From Lycocorax pyrrhopterus obiensis (lineage: Eukaryota > Chordata > Aves > Passeriformes > Paradisaeidae), in NCBI GenBank assembly GCA_014706295.1, contig JACSVZ010000022.1, forward strand, positions 13,100,830 to 13,164,829: a stretch of DNA of 64,000 nt, read 5' to 3'. The position numbers and the translations under genes are program-made. Below, in pieces: positions 18,441 to 31,112 of this stretch (position 1 is the first letter of the stretch; each line of letters begins with the position of its first letter). The notes beneath the pieces were generated by a model. The model saw only the letters and a program-made list of their open reading frames with translations, was not told the DNA's origin and did not search any database.

Positions 18441-21400
18441 CCAGGATGGCAGCAATGCTCGGAGAACATCTTCACTCTCAAATTCCAAAGTCTCGGAGTG
18501 GGCTCATTAACATCTCCCATAGTACTCGAGGAACCAGGACACCTGCATAAAGGTCAGACATTTTTGGCAGTGTGGTGCCAAAACCAAGAAGCCCTTTCAA
18601 CTTGGGTCTCTCTCCGTGTTCTCTTGTTCAGGAAATGCCGAGCTCTTCTCTGCAGATTCCAGTGCTGCCCGATCCAGCCCAGCACGAGCCACATTAACTC
18701 AGCCTCACTGCAGCAGCCAGCGGTGAGCCTGGTCTGATATTAATTAAATAGGCCAGTTAAAAACTGGAAAGAACTGCTTTTCCCAATGCACTTGCAGCAA
18801 GGACTTGCTCCTTCACTGATCAGCCAAGTCTGTGTTGTAACCAGATTAACCTCACCCAGCAACACCCTCCTGCTCCAGCACCGCCTCTCTGAATTCAGGT
18901 TACTCCAGACTAGTAACTCTGCTTTGAGTTCAGCCAGTCTTTGGCCAGGCAGCCTCTCCCAGGCCAGCACATGCCACCACTGCCCTGTGAGCTGGGAAGC
19001 ACCCACACATGCTGATAGTCCAGTCCTAAACCTTTGGAGCTGTTCCTAACTGGTGTCAGTGTCAGGATCAGGCAGTGGGGTAGGGAAGGGGATGCTGTCC
19101 TAGAGCTGCCTCTTTAAACCAGACTCCACCGGATTCAGCTTTGGAAGAGGAGATTCTCAAAGAAGTGCCAAAGGGCAAATTTTAAAGTAGCTTTAAATAA
19201 GACCTCCTAAGGTTCAGGAGCTTAAAGAACTTGAATAGCCCAGTTTCTTTCTTCCCTTTTTTTCTGCACCCCCTCTAATTTTTTTTTTTTTTTGAGAGGT
19301 TGATTGCCAGGCAGGTTTTCCCAAGAATCCACAAGCTCAGGCAATCATGAGCACTTTAGCCCTGTGAAATAATATTTCCCTTACATGGGCTACTATAAAA
19401 ACAAGTTCTGCACAGTAGGCAAATTTAAAATAACTTTTAATTAACATTTCAGACACAGAAGTCTGATCATGCAAATTCATCTGCGTCTCCTCTCTGAGCC
19501 TGATTGTTCCTGATTGAATATGATAAAAATAGACTTTGTATGAGTCAAGTGTAGGCATGGATTTCTTTCACTTCTCCTCCCCTCTGATTATGCATTTTCT
19601 CAGACAAAGTGGAAATCCTTGGATGGCTATTAACAGTATCATGGGTCAGACTGGAAAGGGCATCCTGCCTGAGAGGAGTTAAAGATTCCACTGGAATTAA
19701 AGGTGTTCCTTCTGTGAGCAAGAAAGATGCTTCAATCTTACATAAAACCTCACCTGAGACTATCCAGCATTGTTCTGTCTCAGCTGACTTTTAATCTCTG
19801 AAATACCAACACTAATTTCACTGCACCCCCTGTATCTGAGGTGAGCATCTGGCCAGAGGCCACGGATCTATATTAATATGGAAAACCCACAACTCACTTG
19901 CACACAGGAGATAAATATTTGAAGGGAGACTGAGGAATTTCCCCATAATTAAGACATGTTAGAGGACATGACCCTGTTAAGTAACAAGGACTCTGGATAA
20001 TGGAGGGTACATTGATACCTTTATCTCACAACAGTAAGGGAGCCAGTTTTCCAGTAAAACTTCCTACAAAGCCTTTGTAACATAGTCCAGTTAAAATCTC
20101 GATATTTTACAACAGCTGGTGACTTGGCAGGTTCAAAACCCACCAAAAGTTCCACAGAATTGAATGACCACAGCTAAAAACTCTCAAAGAGCCATGGAAA
20201 ACTTGGTCATGGGGGGTTTAAAATACCTTTTTCTATGGCATCTGACCCCGAGCCTGTGGGCATGGGCTGGCAGGGCACACTGAGGAGTCAGCACTACCTC
20301 TCCTCTTTGGCAGAGGGAAGAGCTGCCTCCCTTCATTTTTTTTTGCAAGCAACAATGTCACATGAAGAACACGACACTGTGGACAGGCTGAAGTCCCTTA
20401 TCTAGCCAGGAGAGCATTCCCTGGGTCACAGTCCTGCATTAAATCATTAAAAATGCCCCAAAGAGCTGCCAGTGATGTTTACAGCATTTCAGGGGACGCT
20501 CCACTCTGGTGGTGTCTCTCAGGAGACACTTCCCCACTGTTGGCTGCTCTCTGATGCTTCTCAGCACAGGCACAGGTAGCACTGCAGATCAAGGAAACAT
20601 TCACCACCACAAAAAAGAGCTGGAAAGGACCAGAAGAAGCACCTTGTCCTCGCTGTACTCCAGTGCCTTGCAGCTCGATGCAGGTAGGACTGGTCACAAC
20701 CATCAGGAGTGGCCATGCTGATGGGGACTGGCCTTACAGTTAACAGCAGACTTGAGTTCCAAATCGTTTCATCCAGAGACTCTGATTTCCTTCCTCCCAC
20801 GTAATTTCAGAACCCTTTGTTTGAGAAGGTGGGGCTGCTTCTTCTCCCGCCTTTCAGGTGGTCGGCCCAAGGATGTGAAACCCACTGACATCAATTTGCA
20901 AGGAAGCATCCAGGCATTTTGGTGTTTTACTGAGGTATCTTCATTTTTATACCTCTAAGGATCTTCTCTGTAATTTTATTGCTCTTCTACCACTTCTCAT
21001 CCAGCACTGCACTTTGATGCCAGCCCATCAGGTATTTTGGACGTCCACTCACCAACACACCTCTGCAGGTCACCTACTCTGCTGGATGTCATTTTGGCAT
21101 TCCTGCGCCTGTGCCTGAACTTCCACACGGTCCATCCATGCAGCCTCTCCCCCCTGCCCTGTGCTCAGCTACAGACGTGCCCTGACTCTCTCGACCATCG
21201 CATTGGCTGTTTTCCTCTCTCCCATCCCGTTGTTAAATTTTACACAGCAACATTAATTCCTGCTGCTGAATACATGAGCTGTGACACCAGCGTGGTGCAG
21301 TGTCCTCCTGAGCTACATTCCCATCCAGAAACGATTAAGTCTAAAACCACCCTGGCTGAATGACAGGTAATTTAGGAGCGCTATGGGGTGGGCCTTTGTA

Positions 21401-23902
21401 TCTGTCTGGGATGAATACAGCTCCTGAGTTCCTCTCATCTGGCAGCTTGCCAAGAGCAAGCCACAGTTTCAGTTATTCAGCCTATTTTTGTTTTTACAGC
21501 AGCATCTCAATACAACTATTTAAAATAAAAATATACAATATCTCTCCAAACAGTCCACAGACTTAAAAGAGACCATGGGCTTTCTTACTCTCTGAGGAGC
21601 TGTAGATTTCCTGGAAAGTGATTTTTGCTGTTTTTTTAGAGGTGTTAAAATGCAGATCAGACTATTTGAGGACAGCGAGGAGATTCAGTTCAGGCTTAAA
21701 GAAACTCATCAGCCTGATGCTGTTCTCTCTGCCAGTAAGGGAAAAAACATATTATACTTTCATACGCACATGAAATTCAGCCTGGCTATACCCAGGAGTA
21801 TATCAAAGATATTTGTTTCCACAGAATCAGAAAGTATTATTGTAAAACACCCTTGGTTTTCAACTCTTTATAGAGAAGTCCCATGCGCCACTGTGTAAAG
21901 CCCTTTGGCCCTTGCAAAACTCTTTCTTCGGTGATTGAAATTAGAGAAATAATAGCACACATCAACTCTGCTTAGAGGAAGAGTAGCACTTTCTAATCCA
22001 TTTAACACAATTCTGTGGGTAATTCTCTTGATGGCTTTTATTCCTTCTAGGTTTAACACACACCGAGACATTAAACACTCAGAATTCACCTGAAAGCAGA
22101 TTTCCATTATCCCACCTTCCATCAGCTTTGAGAAGTGTTTTGGAAAGCCATTAAAATACACCACATCTGGAGCGATGCTGCCCTGCAGAAGGCACCAATG
22201 TGCTCATGCAAGTAACCCTGACCCGGCTCACCCTGCTCCCCAAAACCTCACCTCCCACCTGCACCTGGAGACAAGGACCCTGCAGCCTGGGTCATGTGAA
22301 CAACCTGTGCTGGAGTGACATGGCCACTAGATGTCATTCCTTTTTCACTCAAATGGAGGGCAGAGGAGTATTTACCTGGCAGAATAAAGTCCCCCCCACA
22401 CACCAGGGAGCAGCGGCAGCGCTGTGGTGCAAGGTCCCGTGGCCCTCAGACATAAACCTCCTTCCAGAGAGAATAATCCTGTCCTGGCAGGAGAAAGGGC
22501 CACAGAGCCCAAGACCTGGGCTGTACTTTTACAGCTCTTCATAATTGTACCGTACTGAAGGAGATATTTAACCACAACTTTACAAAAGAAAGCTTGGAGT
22601 ATCCATGATGGACACAAAGCACACGTGTGCTGTTACATCCACTGGAGCAGTAGCGCAGCCTGGGGTTTGATGCCCAGACCTGAACACGTGTTGGGTGCCC
22701 ATTTTGCTGTGACTCAGGAGGAATTTAGCGCCTTTTTTCTCCTTAGAAGCTAGGTCCAAGTCACTTAATCAGAAAATGTGGGCAGGGTTTGGGAACTGAG
22801 CACATCACAGCCCCCAGCCCAGCTCCCCATGGAGATAGGAAGGAAGGACCCAGACTCCATAACTGACATGAATCCAACCTGCGCCCACAGGTGCATAAAC
22901 TGGATGACTCTGCATGACTTCCTTGAGTTCTGCGACATATCTGCAGTTTGCAAGAGTATAACTAAGGGGAAACTTTGGTCCTATGCTAATAAATATTTAG
23001 AGACCCTTTGGGATGGAATGAAAATTCAGAATAATATAAATAATAAAAACATTCCTCCAAGGATGTTCAGGGACTTGAGCACAAAGAAGTTAGACCTTCT
23101 GTATTTGTAAATATTTGATGTCCATTTAAGATACGTCACTCACTGCTCCTTGTTGACCCTCATATGAATACAGACAGGGGGTACGCAAGCATTTCTCACT
23201 CATTAGCATATAGACCGCTGCACTGCTCTGTGATTCCTAAATTTACTATGCACATTTCAGACTACATCATTTTACCTTTCAATTCTTCATTTTTACCTTA
23301 ACCAGCTCTAAAAATTTGTCATTTGCAATCTCTGTTTTTTTCCCCCTTGCCCTCCAGTAATACCTTGGAACACATGAGAACAGAACAGAAGACTGTGCTA
23401 ATAAAATATAAGAAAAATCTTTAACTGATTAAAACCAGATGTACTGAAGAATGTCTACACATTTACTGCCAGCACACACAAATACACCTGTTAGAGCTAA
23501 CAGTGAAATTCAAATTTTACCAGCTACCTGTTTCTTACAGCCCTCTTGAAATCATATCCGAGCTATGAACCCCAAATATCTCTCACTGCTCAGGATTTCA
23601 CTCATAAGTATTAATAACTCTGATATGTCTACAGCCAGTTGCTGTGAAACAACTGCATGCCTTTTAGTGCAATCAGATATGGGCTGTTTGCCATGTTATT
23701 TCAGCTCCTTCAGCACCTTGGCCAAATCGGTCACCAAATAGTTTTGCTGCTTCATGAATCAGTCTTCTCCTTTTTTCCTTTTTCTCCCCTGAAAGTCTTT
23801 ATTCCACAGCTATCCATCAAAGTTCCTCCTATCTGCCCAACCAGCTCGGAGAGACAGCAGATAGCAACACCCATGAATTCCAAACACCGTGTCCATGCAT
23901 CA

Positions 23903-24145
<243 letters not shown>

Positions 24146-25268
24146 TCAAGTGCGATCTTTAAGTGGACTAAAAAGTTAATTGGATTAAAAATGTTAGTAA
24201 AAAAAAAAATCAATAAAATTTTCTGCAACGTTTTTGAAGTGATTTTTGCATAGATTGGTGGACATCACCTGTCTCGTGGGAAAATAAAAGTCTTATGGGG
24301 AAACTTCCCTGGTTGAAGCTGACATTTTTATTAACTTTAAAGCATTTTCTGCAACATTAGCTTCTGTCTTCTGAAAACCAGTAAAAGTTTTGTTCATGTG
24401 TTTTCACTGAAAACATTGCTAAGAACATTATACCCCCAAAATTGACATCAACATTGCCTGGCGGCCCTCCAGCTCGTTCTGCTCACACAGTTTGATGCCC
24501 ACAAAGCATTAAAATGCTCTCCATGTTTCAATCCTTAACACAATCTTGGTAAATAAGGAGAATTTAAGTCCTGTATGGAAGAAAAAAATAATTCAATGCA
24601 ATAAACAGCAGCTCAGCAGAACTAATTTAAATTCCTGAGCACCCCCTACAACACAGCTCTCAAAGGAAAAACCTCACAGAGCCAGCCATAAAAATCACAC
24701 AGTGAAGTTCTAAGGGACACTGTAAGTCAATGCAACTGGAAAATAAACCTGAATAAAATAGGAGAGGCCATCTGATGTTGCATGTGTACACATCTCCCTG
24801 GGACGTCTCTTTATTTAGGAATATCTGCCTGCACCAAGAAAAGTCTCCTGATCTTTACAACTGGCCTCAGCAATAAATTTTCATTTGGATCTGCAGAATT
24901 TACTATTGATTACGTGTCGTGCTCAGAGACCACTGTGCAGGCAGATAGGAAAGCAAAGCTCCTCTCCTGAAACGTGGGCAAAGGGATGCACGAGAACCAG
25001 GGAAGGACCCAGCCAAAAGCTCAACATGAGTCTGTTCCTTAAAGCTGCAGGTGGCACATGAGAGAGCCCAAAAGGTGTGTAAACCAAGTGGAGGCAGAAT
25101 TTCATGCAGGAAAAGCTTTTTTAGGAAGTCAAGTGGAGGGACTTGGATGCAAGGAAAGACCAGCTACTCCCAGAACACAGCTCAGGTACCCAGGGCTGCT
25201 CCTTCAAGGTGCCCATGCTACAAGTGTGTGTAAAATGTCAAATGTCCTCTGAAATTTCAAAGGGCAAG

Positions 25269-25287
25269 AATTAGGTCAATTAGGTCT
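25269..25287 (+). promoter_or_regulatory. Candidate direct-repeat nuclear-receptor-like motif
   Basis: The 9 bp unit AATTAGGTC occurs twice in tandem. This creates AGGTCA and AGGTCT half-sites in direct orientation separated by three bases, the DR3 layout used by some nuclear receptors. AATTAGG is also homeodomain-like. The surrounding 150 bp is rich in AATTG and TAATT motifs. Functional use is inference. Confidence 0.3.
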
Positions 25288-25724
25288 CTATATTCCCATA
25301 TAAACATCCTCGAAGTGCTGTAATTGGCTCAATTCTTTAATTCTTCTGAATTGCCAGAATAAGAGATCTGCATTTTAGCTTTATCTTGATTCCAGGGCTT
25401 TTAATTGACCTGCTAAATTGACAAGACATCACACTCAGGGATCCATCAGCACCTTGCAACTGGAATATATTATGGAAATGCACTTTCATTATCTCTTCCT
25501 ATCGTGTATCATAAAACATGAGGGAGAAACTATTGTTAGCCCTTGTTTTGCCTCATGCAAGAAGGTGCCGTTCATTACTCCATTTGTAAAGCACTGCACA
25601 AGGCTGAAATGTCCTTATTAGTGAATGTAATTTCTATTTCATACTTAGCTTTTCCTCCCTTATTCTCTGTTATAGACGACCTGGGAGGCTGATGGAAGTA
25701 TTTCCTAACAGGCTGAATACTTTG

Positions 25725-25756
25725 GTTTAAATCACAGAAGGTTTAAATCACAGAAG
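25725..25756. repeat. Perfect 16 bp tandem duplication
   Basis: The unit GTTTAAATCACAGAAG occurs twice head to tail with no mismatch. A perfect two-copy duplication points to a recent slippage event in this lineage. Confidence 0.9.
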
Positions 25757-25812
25757 TGGGGAGGATACTTAAAAAAGTAGCAGCAATCAGATTTCACATA
25801 AATGAGAAAAAC

Positions 25813-25834
25813 ACGTGTGAGTGTGCGTGTGTGT
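25813..25834. repeat. Imperfect GT microsatellite
   Basis: A run of GT-type dinucleotides is interrupted by GA and GC steps (GTGTGAGTGTGCGTGTGTGT). It is a short, probably weakly polymorphic, intronic microsatellite. Confidence 0.8.
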
Positions 25835-25994
25835 ACTCACAGGCCCTAGGTTCACAACAGAGTTGTTTTATTTAACAAAGCACCGTTCACTGAGCTCTGT
25901 AGCCCAGTGTTAATAAAAACCCAAAAACCTGCACAAATTCAGAACGCTAAACTAAAGAAGCTTGAAAGAAAGATATTGACAAGATCATAACACT

Positions 25995-26024
25995 AAAAAA
26001 AAAAAAAAAAAAAAGAGAGAGAGA
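25995..26024. repeat. A20 homopolymer followed by (GA)5
   Basis: Twenty A residues are followed directly by five GA dinucleotides. It may be a microsatellite or the decayed poly-A end of a retroposed sequence. I see no processed gene to its left on the plus strand, so a simple repeat is the safer call. Confidence 0.85.
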
Positions 26025-26295
26025 AGGAAAATGGCCAGAATTTAGTAATGTGCCAATGTACCAGCCACAAAGAGCTGCTGTAGAAAGACGGGAAGAAGGG
26101 AAGGATGGTATCTCAGGATACCAGAGGCAGCTGCAGCCATCGGGTACATGCCACGAGTGAGCTGCTGGGGGAATCCTAGACACATCCCCAAAGCTGCAGT
26201 TTTCCATCAACTGAACACAGAACTATTGTGTTTAGAGCAAAAGAGGATTCTGACATGGAGAATGGTGCGGGAAGTTATATACAACTCAGATATAT

Positions 26296-26378
26296 GAAAC
26301 CATAGAAACATCTAGGTTGGAAAAGACCTTTAAGATCAAGACCAGCCATAAAGCCAACATTGCCAAGTCCACAAAATG
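26296..26378 (-). mobile_element. CR1 LINE 3' end fragment
   Basis: The plus strand reads AAACCATAGAAACATCTAGG, then TTGGAAAAGACCTTTAAGAT, then CCAACATTGCCAAGTCCAC. This is the complement of the standard avian CR1 terminal segment, so the copy lies on the minus strand. It is about 80 bp long, 5'-truncated and diverged. Confidence 0.8.
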
Positions 26379-27119
26379 GAAACAGTCTGAGATCTGATCT
26401 GCCAAACCTTCAGGCACATGGTTGCCATCCACATCCAGCTCCACCCAAAAGGCTCCAGCACTGTGGGCATGTAAGGGTGCTCCTTTCAAGCGCCTAGTTT
26501 TAGTTTATAACTAATTCAATCTCCAGTGAGATTGGCCCCAGCAGACAACAAATTACTGATTTTTTGTTTTTCTCTAGCTAATCTTTTTGCTTTTGTGCAT
26601 TAAGCTGATTTTATTGAACTATTCAATCAATTTCAATTTCATCATGTCCTTCCAATTTGTCACATCATCTCCAGGGGCATCTCAGTTTGTTATCCTAATA
26701 GTATTATTATTGTTACCACTATTAAAAAAAAAAAGCAGCCTCATGCCCCCAAGCACGAGAGACATTTTCTCAATGGCATTTTGATCATACAGAATAATTC
26801 TCTTATTCTCTTTCTTTACAAAAATGACATTTTAAATAGCACAGGGCAGAAGCTACAGGGCAGAGGTAAACCAAAATGGTCCTAACATTTATTATATGTT
26901 TGCTCTGACAGTGATGCTGTGGAACTCAAGAAATGAGCCTGTGGCTCAAGGGGGTCTACACTAAAAACCCAGCCCCAATGAAGCCTGTGGGAGGTCCTGT
27001 GGCAAGTATTTTTAATAAATCTAACAAACTTTCATGCTACAGAAAAGCAAATGTGCTGCTTCTACTTCAGCCAAGGAAAAAAACCTCATCTTGGTAAGTG
27101 CAGAGCTTTTAGTCTGACC

Positions 27120-27430
27120 TAAAAACTAAGAAGGCCATTTGAAGGAAAAAATTATGAAGGAAGGAATAATTAAAGGAACTGTGGCAGATCTAATCTGTCT
27201 GCTCTTCTTCTGTCAGTCATCTGATACAGTGCCCCAAAGAAACACATCAGCTAAATTCCAGAAGATGGGAATTAGTTGAAGAAATTTGTTAAGCTGGTTA
27301 ATGGGAAATTAGTCAAGGGCTTGGTTAAAAAGGTAGCAGTGCAGGAGGAACAGCAGCTTGGAAGAAGGGCAACTAGATAACAGAAAGATGTGATTTAATA
27401 GCACAAAATACAGGATAATGCAGCAAGGCA
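27120..27430 (+). mobile_element. Old CR1-type LINE remnant with reverse-transcriptase-like segment
   Basis: The stretch around 27210-27345 (TCATCTGATACAGTGCCCCA, followed by AGAAGATGGGAATTAGTTGA and then TTGGTTAAAAAGG) resembles the reverse-transcriptase palm coding part of old amniote CR1 elements, where a phenylalanine-aspartate-threonine-valine-proline motif is encoded. The reading frame is broken, so this is a relic. It is in the same orientation as the CR1 3' segment at 27701-27990, and both probably derive from one insertion. The identification rests on remembered consensus sequence. Confidence 0.6.
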
Positions 27431-27700
27431 CCAATAAAATAAAACTTCCCTGGAAGTTGTTTTATTGGACATAAGGAAGGAGGGCTGTCCCCACGTCCCA
27501 CCAGCTCCCTGCTGCCGAGCAAGGCACGAACACTGCTGGCAAACACCCTGTGTGCAGCTCTTAGCACTGCACATCTGGAAATCCTGATTCCCTGTGCCAA
27601 GCACCCAGAGCTCATCGGGATGCTGAGCACAATCCAGGCCCTTGTGCTCACTGCTGAGCCCCCTGGATCCAACCAGGTGCCGGCACTGAAGAGCCCATCA

Positions 27701-27990
27701 CTGGAGAAGAGCCTGGAAGAGCCTGGCTTGTTTAGTCTAGCAAAATGAAGGCTGATAGCAGATATGATTGCTGTCTATAAATAACATCAGGAGGATAAAC
27801 ACTAGGAAGGCAAAGAAGCAATTTAAACTAAAGGACACTGTTGACACAAGAACAAATGGGTATGAACCGGCCATGAATAAATTTAGGCTGGAAATTAGTA
27901 GGTCCTTCACCACTAAAGGAGTGAGATGCTGGAGCAATCTAATACAGGGTCTGGTGAGCAAAAACATTCAAAAGAATGTATTAAATTAGG
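27701..27990 (+). mobile_element. Old CR1-type LINE 3' segment
   Basis: Sense-strand CR1 landmarks occur in order: GGCTTGTTTAGTCTAGCAAA, ATGAAGGCTGATAG, GATATGATTGCTGTCTATAA, GACACAAGAACAAATGGGTA and GGAGTGAGATGCTGGAGCA. These belong to the region near the end of CR1 ORF2 and the start of the 3' UTR in older, non-galliform-specific CR1 families. The copy lacks the terminal octamer repeat. The roughly 270 bp between it and the upstream RT-like remnant does not look like CR1 to me. Confidence 0.75.
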
Positions 27991-30900
27991 GCTAAATCCC
28001 ATTGGCCTAGGTAGAAATTATGACAAATTGAGCTAAAGCAGAAGGCAGATTTCTCAGCGTTCTCTGCGTACAAAACTTTCTAAAAAGAAAAAGAAGAAAA
28101 CCCCTTTCAGTCCAAATAGCATGGAATGTTCATGTGAAAATGGTTTAAGGCTTAACACTGGTTGTTATCACTGAACCAGTCCATGCTGTTGGCACACACA
28201 AAGGACCAGGTGCCCCAAACAAAATTACAGTTATTGCAAGTGGCTCTCCCCATCGAGACAGAGGCTGGCACGGAAAGCGCCGGCTCAAATCCCTGGCTGA
28301 GCTGAGCGCGGTCTTGCTGAGAGAGGGTATAAACAAGAGTAAATCATATTCAGAGACAGAGTAGAAAAGAACAAAGTATTTTAAAACCAAGTCCTAGTAA
28401 TGGAGTGCTACCTGTGGTCCCAATTTTCAAACGTGCACGCACAGTATTTGAGAAATGTGGCTATTGCCAGTTTACACAGGCAATTATTATACATCACACA
28501 CGAGCTGGGGAACTGTGTATACCAAAGTCCAGAAATGCAGTAATTATGTGATTAAATTAATCTGCATTATGGACAAAGGGTTTGCAAAATTAGGACCTAC
28601 ATTTTCAAAGCTCTGTACAAATATTGTCCAATTAATTACTACTTCCTGAGAAATGTATGACTAGCTAATTTTAGCATCACGTCTGGTAAAGCAAATAAGG
28701 TTACCAGGATGTAGGATGTATTAGCAGGAATCTACTGGTGAAGGAGATAGAAAATCTGAATTCTATTTCCTCCCGTGGTTATCCTCACATCTTCTTTATA
28801 TCTATGTGTTTTTTCATCTCCCCTTAATTTTGCAACACCAATGAGATGAATATGAGATGTTCTTGTGATTTGTTTTCTAAATCAGTTTTTTGCATGCTAG
28901 TGAAGACTTGATGTTCACATTTTTGGGTATCAGAGCTGGCAAGCACACCATTTATAAATACTGCACCAGAGCTCGGAAAGCCAATTTAATAACAAATAAA
29001 CAAACTCCCCCACAAGCCTCTGAGGTATTTGATTTTATGAGCTACCTGTGACAGAGCCCCAGGCGCGGGCAGTGCTGGGCTGTCCCTGTCCAGCAAGGCA
29101 CAGTTCCTCTGCTGGGAACAGCCCTGTGCTCACCAGGCTGCCTTTCTTCCCAGCAAAGGTGTCGATGTGACACCCTGGCCTGTGATGTGCTGGTCAGAGC
29201 CCGTGCATTCCTGTGACCCTCTGACCAAACCAGCCACCACCCAAACACCAATGAACTCCTCTGTGTCAGGAAGAGCCTCAGTCCCAGCACCCACAGCAGT
29301 TTCATCCACACCTCCAGTGTGGAGGAGCTGTTCCAGTCACCTTCAAAACACATTTTTTCTGATACAAATGAAGGTCCATAGCCAAGCTCAGGATTTTCAC
29401 TTGGCACTGGAGCTATATTGACATCCACCTTTGACAGGTTTCTCCTGGCAGTCTGATTAACAACCAGCAATTAAACTTCTTTTTAACACTTTCCCTCTCT
29501 GCACCTGGGACCTGTAACCTGGGGGATGTCACACCTCAAAGACTCATCCTCTCTTAAGCTACTGCACTTTATGACAGTGTATTAATGTGTTACAATTTAC
29601 AACTTTTAACCCATTTGGAACCACCAGACACACCATTAACTTTTCCAGCTTCTCGCAGGGAGGGTGTTGAACCTCCCACATAAGTGTAAATGGGACCTGC
29701 TCCAGCTTATAGCAGCTATTTCCTCTTTTTGTGGCAGCTTCTCAAAGCAAAACAGCCTCTGGTGGTGGGTACAACACCCAGCAATAGTGAGCTGAGCTCT
29801 CCTATGAAAGCACGAGGAAGTGCTTTAAAAGTTACCTGGAAGAAAGCGAATATGATCTTTTTATCACACAGAGGTTACAACATCAAAGAATGCCAGAAAG
29901 CCTTTCAGGAGTCTCCTCTGTTTGGCCTTTTAGTAGCGTGAGACCAAACAGCTCAGTGGCTGCTGCCCACGGCTGCCTTTTCTTGTGTCATTCCGACAGG
30001 CGAAGTGGTGAAGCGGAAACCTTTCCTGCACTAGGCACAGAGCAGACCCCAGCAGGCATCCCAAAAGCCTTCCAGCATCCTGGCCACATCTCCCTGGAGC
30101 CCCCCAGACAGAAGGTCCATGAACCAAACAGAATTGCTCGTGCACCTCATCTCGTGGTGAGTGCCAGGATGCTGCTGAACAGCTCCAGGAGCAGGGCTAT
30201 TGACTGAGCATCTCAGCTCCGAGAGAGATCTGCCAGTTGTCAGGGATACACAGGGAAGCTCAGAAATAGCAACTCCAAGCACTAAAAAGCCCTGAAACAA
30301 AACAAGAAAAAAAGGAAAAAAAAAAAGGGAAACAAAACCTACCCACAGCAGATAAATAACTGGAAATGGTAACACAGACTGGGGATCCTGATGGATCATT
30401 TTAATGGTTCTTTTAACAATGCCTGGTGCCAGCAATACTGTGCATAGGAAGGGCTGTATTAAACTGGAGCAGAGGTGCTTTGAGTGCAATGTGCTGCAAC
30501 CACATTCATCTGAGATAGACACTTTTTTTCTTTTTTTTGGAGTTTTACCCCTAAGGGATTAGACATTGAGCCTGGACTATCAAGGTTTTGAAAAAATACC
30601 TAAGCTGCCATGGAAAATGTGGAATTTCAGTGCAGCCACTTCTGCCCAAAGAAAGGGGCCTACAAGGAAAATACATCCACCAAAACTATAAAGTGACCCA
30701 AACACACCTTGCAGAGGGCTTGCCAGGCTCTGACCCCAGCTGGCCAGCACTGGTGGCAGCAGCATGTTTGGAAGTGTGCTGTGTCCAAGGTTAATAGCAA
30801 GGTAGGGTTTGTTACTAACCTGATACCTGTTCTAGATTTCGACTTGCAGAGGGTGGGCAACAGAGGCCACAACATTTCTTATCAGATATTTGTGCACAGG

Positions 30901-31092
30901 CATTTGTCAAAACTTGAATGAAGTTACTCAGGTGCTACGAGCTGACTTCAAAACTATTATTAGAATTATTATGAAAATTATTGTCAGAAACTCTGTTATT
31001 ACAGTATCTCTGTCCTTGGATAATATCAACTTTTCTGTTTAGAAAGACTGTCAGTTAATGAGCTTCTCATATGCTTCTCTAATTTAATACCA

Positions 31093-31112
31093 ACATTAGA
31101 ATCACAGAATCA
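31093..31112 (-). repeat. Possible CR1 terminal octamer remnant
   Basis: TTAGAATCACAGAATCAC resembles the complement of the CR1 3'-terminal octamer repeat. What follows on the plus strand does not continue into the usual 'ggttggaagggacc' segment, so this may be coincidence. Confidence 0.3.
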
